Shown here: in pieces, positions 6,359 to 10,668 of the stretch
How the letters are laid out: every line of letters starts with the position of its first letter
Numbering within the stretch: the stretch's first letter is position 1
Assembly (NCBI GenBank): GCA_026014515.1
Contig: JAOZIG010000341.1
Coordinates: forward strand, 1 to 10,668
Length of the DNA stretch: 10,668 bases
Origin: Candidatus Bathyarchaeota archaeon
GTDB lineage: Archaea > Thermoproteota > Bathyarchaeia > TCS64
Direction of reading: 5' to 3'
Translations under genes and position numbers: made by a program
The notes under the pieces: model-generated
Databases searched by the model: none
The model's input: the letters and a program-made list of their open reading frames with translations, nothing else
What the model was told of the DNA's origin: nothing

Positions 6359-6473
6359 GCAGGAAAGGCAAAAGGATAATGAATAAACCAAGGACAAACA
6401 GCAGAACATAATAGCCAACTACTAAGACGATGGCTAGGATTATCAGGCGTTTAACCCATTTCCAGATGTTCAC
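6333..6473 (-). CDS. Probable 46-residue single-helix membrane protein
   Basis: A short open frame starts at GTG 6471-6473 and ends at a stop at 6333-6335. The N-terminus NIWKWVKR is basic and aromatic, residues about 10-38 are continuously hydrophobic (RLIILAIVLVVGYYVL then LFVLGLFIILLPFL), and the end is short and polar. This is the architecture of small membrane proteins with a cytoplasmic positive N-terminus. It begins 27 bases after the PuuD-like gene in the same direction, so it could be the last gene of that transcript. Its end overlaps the 3' end of the aminotransferase by 26 bases on the opposite strand. No clear ribosome-binding site precedes the GTG; the frame is open a further 13 codons upstream without ATG. 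Function unknown. A chance hydrophobic frame remains possible. Confidence 0.42.
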   Translation of the reverse strand: MNIWKWVKRLIILAIVLVVGYYVLLFVLGLFIILLPFLPRAWITLD

Positions 6474-6499
6474 AAATAGAAGGAAGAGGGGTCTGGTTA

Positions 6500-7195
6500 T
6501 TACTTTTTGCAGGCGTCAACAAACGCCTTGAAAAGTTTGTTCATAACCGGGTTATCCTGATGTTCAGGGTGCCACTGGACGCAGAGCTTCCAGACACTTG
6601 AATCATACTCGATAACCTCGATGACACCATCAGAGGCTCTACCGGTCACAGTGAAGCCCTTACCCGGGTCCTTACAGGCTTGATGATGGAAGCTGTTGCA
6701 TAGTACCTTGTCCTCGCCAAACACGTCCCAAATCTTTGAACCCTTATCTAAATAGGCGTGGTGTGTGCCGTGCCATGCCTTGGCTTCCTGCCTGTGTTTG
6801 ATGGGTTTATCGACCTGTGAAGCGATGTCCTGTATCAGTGTGCCTCCTGCTGCTGCGTTTAGCGTCTGGAGACCCCTACAGATTCCTAGGACCGGTTTTG
6901 GTCCAGCTAATGCGATTTTGGCTAGTTCAAACTCGAACTCGTCCCTCATGGGCTCGATCCATCCCTGTCCGGGTATGGGTTGTTCTCCGTAGAGGATGGG
7001 GTCTACGTCTGGTCCGCCTGTGAAGAGGATGCCGTCACATAGGTCGTAGAGTTGTTGGCACTCTGCGTTGTAGAGGGGGGGTAGTAGGATTGGTGTGCCT
7101 CCGTTGCGTTGGATGGCTTTGGTGTATGCGTCAGGGAGATTGTACTGGTTGTTCTCGCTGCTGTATCTTGAGGTTATGCCTATTACTGGCTTCAT
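6500..7195 (-). CDS. Class I glutamine amidotransferase-like hydrolase, PuuD/C26 type
   Basis: It resembles gamma-glutamyl-gamma-aminobutyrate hydrolase (PuuD), which cleaves gamma-glutamyl amide bonds with a Cys-His-Glu triad in the cytoplasm. I start at ATG 7195, giving MKPVIGITSRY, the normal family opening; the upstream in-frame ATG at 7261 adds 22 residues that look like read-through of the promoter region. Motifs are GILFTGGPDVDP (55-66), the nucleophile elbow LGICRGLQTLN with Cys106, GGTLIQDI, CNSFHHQ (166-172), and VQWHPEHQ with His209 and Glu211. At 231 residues it is complete. The rest of the putrescine pathway (puuA, puuB, puuC) is absent here, so another gamma-glutamyl substrate, or a peptide or cofactor-linked glutamyl group, is equally likely. 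It diverges from the cupin gene. A small hydrophobic frame follows it. Confidence 0.85.
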   Translation of the reverse strand: MKPVIGITSRYSSENNQYNLPDAYTKAIQRNGGTPILLPPLYNAECQQLYDLCDGILFTGGPDVDPILYGEQPIPGQGWIEPMRDEFEFELAKIALAGPKPVLGICRGLQTLNAAAGGTLIQDIASQVDKPIKHRQEAKAWHGTHHAYLDKGSKIWDVFGEDKVLCNSFHHQACKDPGKGFTVTGRASDGVIEVIEYDSSVWKLCVQWHPEHQDNPVMNKLFKAFVDACKK

Positions 7196-7240
7196 AATGC
7201 CATCTGGGTTTTGGCTGGATTTAATGTTAATGAGCTTAAA

Positions 7241-7248
7241 CTTATACA
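7241..7248 (+). promoter_or_regulatory. TATA-like box for the cupin gene
   Basis: CTTATACA lies about 30 bases before the TTG start of the cupin gene. The expected transcription start is near 7272, giving a leader of only a few bases. The frame is closed upstream by a stop at 7268-7270, so the TTG at 7277 is the only plausible start. The box overlaps the region where the divergent PuuD-like gene must have its own promoter. Confidence 0.4.
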
Positions 7249-7276
7249 CATCCAACTGCATGTAGGTTAGATCGAG

Positions 7277-7657
7277 TTGTCAAAGATTATCAAGATAGAT
7301 GAAGCCCCCACAGAGCCATGGGAAGGCGTCTGCGATATGCGTTGGATAGCATCAAGCAAGGTAGACGCCAAACACTTCAGATTCGTCCACTACACCTATG
7401 AGCCCAACTGGAGCAGCAACAAGACCCACCTACACCACAATAGGGAAAGCGCCTACTACATATTGGAAGGTAAAGCACTACTCCACATCAACGGTGAAGA
7501 GCAATGGATCGAAGCTGGAACAGCGGTATATCTATCACCCGGGGATAAACACAGCATTGTTGGTGCGGGTCCAGATGGTATGAAGATGCTTGAGGTCTGG
7601 GCGCCTACAGAGCCTGATATCGTGTATTTTGTTGATGGCGTAGAAGTGAAGGATTGA
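7277..7657 (+). CDS. Single-domain cupin protein (RmlC-like)
   Basis: This small cytoplasmic beta-barrel protein of the cupin-2 type binds a metal ion. Motif 1 is THLHHNRESAYYILEG, with His51, His53 and Glu57 as ligands. Motif 2 is AGTAVYLSPGDKHSI, with His92 as the fourth ligand. All four canonical ligands are present in a 126-residue single domain. Such proteins act as small dioxygenases, isomerases or sugar- or metabolite-sensing domains, and the sequence does not say which. It begins with TTG, the only start available before an upstream stop, behind a TATA-like box. A perfect hairpin starts four bases after its stop codon. It is divergent from the PuuD-like hydrolase, so a shared regulation region of 81 bases is possible. 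The 5' half uses mostly A- and C-ending codons, the 3' half G- and T-ending ones. Confidence 0.85.
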   Translation: MSKIIKIDEAPTEPWEGVCDMRWIASSKVDAKHFRFVHYTYEPNWSSNKTHLHHNRESAYYILEGKALLHINGEEQWIEAGTAVYLSPGDKHSIVGAGPDGMKMLEVWAPTEPDIVYFVDGVEVKD

Positions 7658-7661
7658 TTCT

Positions 7662-7683
7662 GAACAATCATTCCATATTGTTC
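7662..7683 (+). terminator. Hairpin just downstream of the cupin gene
   Basis: GAACAAT (7662-7668) and ATTGTTC (7677-7683) are perfect 7-base inverted complements with an 8-base loop, beginning four bases after the cupin stop. No long T-run follows, so it is not a classical terminator. It may stabilise the 3' end, mark processing, or be an operator for the next gene. Confidence 0.3.
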
Positions 7684-7697
7684 TACGATGTTCTTCA

Positions 7698-7727
7698 TAT
7701 CCAGCGTTGACGGGGGTATTCTGGATA
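7698..7727 (+). promoter_or_regulatory. Second inverted repeat before the 7732 gene
   Basis: TATCCAG (7698-7704) and CTGGATA (7721-7727) are perfect 7-base inverted repeats with a 16-base centre containing GGGGGT. The right arm ends four bases before the TTG start at 7732. The left arm overlaps a possible TATA box (CATATCC, 7696-7702) at the distance expected for a leaderless start. It could be an operator or a translation-controlling stem. Confidence 0.35.
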
Positions 7728-7731
7728 CTCT

Positions 7732-8040
7732 TTGAGTGCCCAATACAAAAAATACTTCATAGCCAACTACTCTGAACGGTTAAGAATCGAAGGATTAAGC
7801 GTAATCAATATCATTGAAAATGAGACTCCGATGCCCTCATTTAATGGAATTCAGCCAACCATCTACGCACATGATGGAAGTCTTGAAAGAATAATAGTGG
7901 TAAAGACTGAGGCTGATTATGCTGAGTCTAAGGGGGATCTGGATAAACTGAAACAGTATGTGCAGTCAAACCAAGGTGTTTCCTTTTGGGGGTTCACAAT
8001 ATCGCAAGACTCTTGGAACCTCGTAGAGAATATTATCTGA
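7732..8040 (+). CDS. Small PD-(D/E)XK-like protein, motif degenerate
   Basis: I do not recognise a named family. The 102-residue soluble protein has the order of elements seen in small restriction-endonuclease-fold proteins. An N-terminal helix (KKYFIANYSERLRIEGL) is followed by a strand with a Pro (GIQPTIYAHDG, 39-49). A second strand, IIVVKTEADY (54-63), leads into a helix (DLDKLKQYVQS) and a terminal strand (VSFWGFTI). In active members the first strand carries Pro-Asp and the second Glu-x-Lys-Thr. Here Asp is Thr43 and Glu is Val56, with Lys58-Thr59 retained, so it is probably not a nuclease. TTG 7732 is the only start after an upstream stop at 7708-7710. Two tandem inverted repeats fill the preceding 74 bases. 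It is AT-richer than the cupin gene before it. The fold is inference; the reading frame itself is fairly secure. Confidence 0.55.
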   Translation: MSAQYKKYFIANYSERLRIEGLSVINIIENETPMPSFNGIQPTIYAHDGSLERIIVVKTEADYAESKGDLDKLKQYVQSNQGVSFWGFTISQDSWNLVENII

Positions 8041-8121
8041 TTATCCGAGAGCGTAAATAGGCAATCAATCTACTTCCATATCTTCAATATCGTCATCACT
8101 GCGTAACAAATGATAACCTCG

Positions 8122-8138
8122 TTTTTTGATGACTTTTT
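8122..8138 (+). terminator. Possible oligo-T terminator
   Basis: Two T-runs (six T at 8122-8127 and five T at 8134-8138) lie on the plus strand 80-100 bases after the stop of the 7732 gene. Archaeal RNA polymerase often ends at oligo-T tracts without a stem. The convergent dehydrogenase gene ends at 8166, so a stop signal for plus-strand transcription is expected here. Confidence 0.3.
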
Positions 8139-8165
8139 ACTGGACCACCCATGTATTGCCTTCAT

Positions 8166-9161
8166 TTAGGAATTTGGCTGAATCAGCACCTTTTTCACGT
8201 TCTCGGCTCCCCGCTCGATCAACTCGATCCCATGTTGAAGTTCTTCTAGAGGCAGCTTGTGGGAAATCAGTCCTTCTAGATTAATACGACCCTGTTTCAG
8301 CAGATCCAGCGCTTGATACGAATTACGCACTGAAGTGAAAGAGGACAGAATCGTCAGTTCCTTACTAAAGATGGGAAACGCCTCCAGCGACAACTTTGCA
8401 CCCATAGGGGGTACACCAAAAAGCAATACCTTGCCACCTGGGCGGACAAACTCGGTGCACCGGTTCATCACAGGGATTACGCCTGTGGCATCCACCATCA
8501 CATCAAACACATCCTTTGGGACATCATCAAGGTCTGTGAAAATCTGGCTAGCCCCCATCTCCTTAGCGAAGTTTGCCCGGGAAACATTGGTATCCACCAC
8601 CACGATCTCCGAGGCGCCTTTGAGATTCAACACCTTTAACAGCAGAATCCCAATGGGTCCAGCCCCTACGATAACTATCTTTGAGGCTAAATCTGGTCCA
8701 AGGCGCTCAACTCCATGTAAGACGCAGGAAAGGGGTTCCACAAAGGCTCCATACTCGAAGGACAGCTCACCGATATCGAAGACTGATTTTTCTGGGGCGG
8801 TCACGTACTGAGCCATCCCACCGGGTCTGGTGACGCCGACAGCACTCCAGTTCAGGCAGAAGTTGTGACGGTTGTTGAGACAGTGAAAGCAGTTATCACA
8901 GGCAATATTTGGCTCGACGGCTACTCGATCACCGGGCTTGAAGCGTGTTACTGCGCTACCGATGGATTCGATTACGCCGGAGAACTCGTGCCCTGGTATG
9001 ATAGGGTATTCGCCCATGTATTCGCCGCGTAGGATATGTATGTCGGTGCCGCAGATTCCTGATGCCATTACTTTGATTATGACTTCGTCATCGATGGGTG
9101 TGGGGATTGGTGTGTCTATGGTTTCTATTTTGTTGGGTTCGGTTATTTGAGCGGCTTTCAT
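8166..9161 (-). CDS. Zinc-dependent medium-chain alcohol/polyol dehydrogenase
   Basis: This NAD(P)-dependent oxidoreductase of the MDR superfamily oxidises a secondary alcohol of a polyol, sugar or threonine-like substrate. Catalytic zinc ligands are Cys37 (GICGTD), His58 and Glu59 (PGHEFSG), and Glu142 (FVEPLSC) is in the polyol dehydrogenase position. The structural zinc loop is complete: Cys88, 91, 94 and 102 in CDNCFHCLNNRHNFC. The Rossmann motif GAGPIG (166-171) is followed by Asp190 at the end of the second strand (IVVVD), which points to NAD rather than NADP. At 331 residues it is slightly short for sorbitol or threonine dehydrogenases. ATG 9161 sits about 35 bases from a TATA-like TTTTTTTAAAC. 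The 5' part is made almost wholly of A- and C-ending codons. Substrate cannot be read; a sugar-acid link to the KDG kinase 6.5 kb away is speculative. Confidence 0.87.
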   Translation of the reverse strand: MKAAQITEPNKIETIDTPIPTPIDDEVIIKVMASGICGTDIHILRGEYMGEYPIIPGHEFSGVIESIGSAVTRFKPGDRVAVEPNIACDNCFHCLNNRHNFCLNWSAVGVTRPGGMAQYVTAPEKSVFDIGELSFEYGAFVEPLSCVLHGVERLGPDLASKIVIVGAGPIGILLLKVLNLKGASEIVVVDTNVSRANFAKEMGASQIFTDLDDVPKDVFDVMVDATGVIPVMNRCTEFVRPGGKVLLFGVPPMGAKLSLEAFPIFSKELTILSSFTSVRNSYQALDLLKQGRINLEGLISHKLPLEELQHGIELIERGAENVKKVLIQPNS

Positions 9162-9190
9162 ATCTATTCTTCTGTGTGCTCTGGTGCGTG

Positions 9191-9201
9191 GTTTAAAAAA
9201 A
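9191..9201 (-). promoter_or_regulatory. TATA-like box for the dehydrogenase gene
   Basis: On the minus strand the stretch reads TTTTTTTAAAC, centred about 35 bases before ATG 9161, predicting transcription start near 9169 and a short leader. The rest of the gap to 9364 holds only small imperfect palindromes (for example ATAAG and CTTAT at 9297-9308), and I see no gene in it. Confidence 0.35.
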
Positions 9202-9364
9202 GTAGCGAGCGTCCATACATTACACTGAGGAAATCAACATAGTTGTTACCTAAAACAGTGACGATGAGTTTATCGTAAGTCGTCCTAGAGCGATGTATAA
9301 GGACTTATTTCCATAAAATGGGCTCAAAGTAAAAAGCTAGATGATCTGTTAATAGTTCAAAACG

Positions 9365-10090
9365 ATGGAGTCGAAAATGTTCATGCAGCCTTATGCAATC
9401 GAGTTCCCGTTAAGAGGCGAATGGTCTGCCCCTCAGAGTCCAGGGGACAAGGTACCAAGTCATGGGACCGAGTTATTTGGTGCACGCTATGCGTATGATT
9501 TTGTTAAGATAGAATGGGACTCAAAAATACCTAGGTTTTATCGAACATCAGTCTTGGAGTATCTGCTATTTGGTGTATCATTAAAGGACTGTTATGGGTG
9601 GGGTGAAGGTATCTATTCACCTTTTGATGGAATCGTCGTGAGTACATATGGTGGGGTTAAGGAAAGAGACCCTGTAAGAATAATTAGTGACCTTAAGTAT
9701 CAGAATAAAACAAACAATGACATCCGTAAAGGCATAATCAACATAGAGAATATCGCTGGAAACTATGTTATCATCAGAAACAACGAGGACATTTACGGCT
9801 TATTTGCGCATTTAAAACATAATTCGATCTTGGTTAAAGAAAATGAGCGTGTAAAAGCTGGGCAAAAAATTGGTTTGATGGGTCATTCAGGTAACTCGAT
9901 GGCTCCACATTTACATTTTCAATTAACCGACAGCAGCGATTACACTACGGCAAAGGGGATTCCATGTTGTTTTAAAGCCCTTGAATATTATGAAAACGGG
10001 GTATGGACTACAAAATATAATACGATACCAAAAAAGAATGATAGAATTAGATATAATGGTATTGAAAACCCTATTGGGAAGCACAGGTAA
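9365..10090 (+). CDS. M23-type (LytM-like) metallopeptidase
   Basis: This is a zinc peptidase of the LytM fold; known relatives cut glycine-rich or peptidoglycan cross-link peptides. The motif pattern is complete: His33 and Asp45 in SHGTELFGARYAYDF as first ligands, His149 in LFAHLKH, and His182 and His184 in PHLHF. The core domain runs from SPFDGIVVS (85) through ENERVKAGQKIGLMGHSGNS (159-178) to QLTDSSD. The N-terminal FPLRGEW and C-terminal extension are typical of the soluble subfamily with about 240 residues. There is no signal peptide, so export is unclear, and archaea lack peptidoglycan, which makes the target unknown (another microbe's wall, or a cell-surface protein). The gene is AT-rich compared with the genes at 670-7650, and a membrane protein gene follows three bases later. 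Transfer from bacteria is plausible but not proven here. Confidence 0.83.
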   Translation: MESKMFMQPYAIEFPLRGEWSAPQSPGDKVPSHGTELFGARYAYDFVKIEWDSKIPRFYRTSVLEYLLFGVSLKDCYGWGEGIYSPFDGIVVSTYGGVKERDPVRIISDLKYQNKTNNDIRKGIINIENIAGNYVIIRNNEDIYGLFAHLKHNSILVKENERVKAGQKIGLMGHSGNSMAPHLHFQLTDSSDYTTAKGIPCCFKALEYYENGVWTTKYNTIPKKNDRIRYNGIENPIGKHR

Positions 10091-10093
10091 CTA

Positions 10094-10483
10094 ATGCGAG
10101 TATTGGAAGGAAAAAGATTAATGAAAAAATGGAAAACCTATTTTCTCTATCCCTTTATGATATTTTTACTAGTTTTCATATTCATTGCTCTTCTGTTTAT
10201 CCTCGGCGTTGAAACAGATCAAAACTGGGTCTGGATTTGTGGTTTACTCATCGTAGTTGTTGGCGTATTATTCTTGGGTAAACGTTCTAAACCAACTAAC
10301 GTGAAGGAGGGAGTAAAAATTGGGAATGTCTGGTCTTTGCTGTTTTTTATTTTTGATGCGGTTACTATTGTACCATTCGAAGGGTGGAATTGTTACTCTG
10401 ATTGGCGTGCATTTCTCCCCTATATTGTCCCACTAGTAATAACACCTCTAATAGCGGGCTATGAAAAGCGCTTAATTAAATAG
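10094..10483 (+). CDS. Four-helix membrane protein, unknown function
   Basis: No family is recognised. The protein is largely hydrophobic with four likely membrane segments: about 17-38 (FLYPFMIFLLVFIFIALLFI), 46-63, 79-95 and 107-122, with a basic N-terminus (KRLMKKWK) and a basic loop KRSKPTNVKEGVK between helices two and three. Short loops leave no room for an enzymatic domain. The ATG at 10094 lies three bases after the M23 peptidase stop with AGGT just ahead; an internal ATG at 10121 has a better GGAAGG ten bases upstream and may be the real start. Close spacing and matching AT-rich composition suggest one transcript with the peptidase. It could anchor, export or protect against the peptidase, but nothing in the sequence proves this. 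Confidence 0.72.
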   Translation: MRVLEGKRLMKKWKTYFLYPFMIFLLVFIFIALLFILGVETDQNWVWICGLLIVVVGVLFLGKRSKPTNVKEGVKIGNVWSLLFFIFDAVTIVPFEGWNCYSDWRAFLPYIVPLVITPLIAGYEKRLIK

Positions 10484-10499
10484 AAGATGAAAAGACGGC

Positions 10500-10527
10500 A
10501 TAAACCCCGTGAACACTTTTTGGGTTA
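10500..10527. terminator. Weak hairpin between convergent genes
   Basis: ATAAACCC and GGGTTAT around a 14-base loop ending in five T can form a bulged stem of about seven pairs. It lies between the stop of the membrane protein at 10483 and the stop of the convergent partial gene at 10541. It may help end transcription from the left, but the stem is imperfect. Confidence 0.22.
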
Positions 10528-10540
10528 TACTACGGTAGAT

Positions 10541-10668
10541 TCATTCTCCTTGCTTCATGCGATAGAGTTTAAAGCAGACCGTCAGGGATATGCCTGTAAT
10601 CAGGGCGAGTAAACTTGGCGATACGAACAATAGTAGACCAACTGGGAAAACAGCTAAAACAGATGGGT
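10541..10668 (-). CDS. C-terminal end of a membrane protein (partial)
   Basis: Only the last 41 residues are inside the window; the 5' part lies beyond the right edge. The frame is open from the edge to a TGA at 10541-10543 and encodes two hydrophobic stretches separated by a Ser-Pro turn (SVLAVFPVGLLLFV and SLLALITGISLTVCF), followed by a basic tail KLYRMKQGE. That is a typical end of an integral membrane protein with a cytoplasmic C-terminus. It is convergent with the four-helix protein, 57 bases away. An oppositely directed frame of comparable quality is not present. Family cannot be named from this fragment. Confidence 0.5.
   Translation of the reverse strand, partial: PSVLAVFPVGLLLFVSPSLLALITGISLTVCFKLYRMKQGE

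Noticed and set aside
7196..7261. ATG 7261 as start of the PuuD-like protein
   Set aside because: The added 22 residues cover the promoter region of the divergent cupin gene and are absent from the family N-terminus, which begins at MKPVIGITSRY.
8060..8150. A minus-strand frame reading KVIKKRGYHLLRSDDDIEDM before a stop, downstream of the dehydrogenase
   Set aside because: It looks protein-like but is only about 23 codons after an in-frame TAA and has no good start codon. Without homologues it cannot be told from chance.
9261..9308. Short palindromes (ACGAT/ATCGT and ATAAG/CTTAT) in the gap before the M23 gene
   Set aside because: Five-base arms in AT-rich sequence are expected by chance, and they do not align with a promoter for either neighbour.
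1..10668. tRNA, rRNA, CRISPR, insertion-sequence ends or attachment sites
   Set aside because: No cloverleaf, regularly spaced repeats, transposase motifs or flanking terminal repeats were seen on either strand.

Overview
The window reads as a piece of an archaeal chromosome. The clearest marker is an archaellin at 2146-2748, with a class III signal peptide that only archaeal archaellum or pilus machinery processes. Supporting signs are AT-rich TATA-like boxes about 25-30 bases ahead of start codons, several apparently leaderless or TTG/GTG starts, and a KDG kinase that resembles the crenarchaeal enzymes. The archaellin N-terminus looks more like TACK-type (Thermoproteota-like) archaellins than euryarchaeal ones, but I cannot place the lineage firmly. 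No rRNA, tRNA, CRISPR array or insertion sequence is visible, and no gene-free stretch exceeds about 200 bases.

Layout. Positions 1-560 hold an AT-rich minus-strand gene for a small proteasome-like Ntn hydrolase. Positions 670-2072 hold a KDG kinase gene that overlaps a gene for a probable PD-(D/E)XK-fold protein. Positions 2146-5199 hold two convergent pairs whose stop codons physically overlap: archaellin against a CxxCxxCC (YkgJ-type) protein, and a ZIP metal transporter against an M24 Xaa-Pro-type peptidase. The peptidase gene diverges from a class I aminotransferase gene across 46 bases with one shared AT-rich promoter element. Positions 6333-7195 hold a class I glutamine-amidotransferase-like (PuuD-type) hydrolase, with a probable 46-residue membrane protein behind it. 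Positions 7277-8040 hold a cupin and a second, degenerate restriction-endonuclease-like small protein. Positions 8166-9161 hold a zinc alcohol dehydrogenase. From about 9200 the DNA becomes AT-rich again, with an M23-type metallopeptidase, a co-directional four-helix membrane protein, and the C-terminal end of another membrane protein running in from the right edge.

Function. The central genes fit an organotrophic archaeon that uses peptides, amino acids and sugar acids: Xaa-Pro peptidase, aminotransferase, gamma-glutamyl hydrolase-like enzyme, KDG kinase and polyol/threonine-type dehydrogenase. There is no single obvious operon. Most neighbours are convergent or divergent, so the genes are probably controlled one by one.

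The most interesting non-coding signals are short perfect inverted repeats placed on promoters or start sites. One lies over the ZIP transporter promoter, one sequesters the archaellin Shine-Dalgarno, one lies on the KDG kinase promoter, and two tandem hairpins lie between the cupin and the following gene. I see no convincing novel multi-gene defence or mobile system. The best candidates for something undescribed are the orphan proteasome-like hydrolase, the two degenerate nuclease-fold proteins, and the M23-plus-membrane-protein pair.
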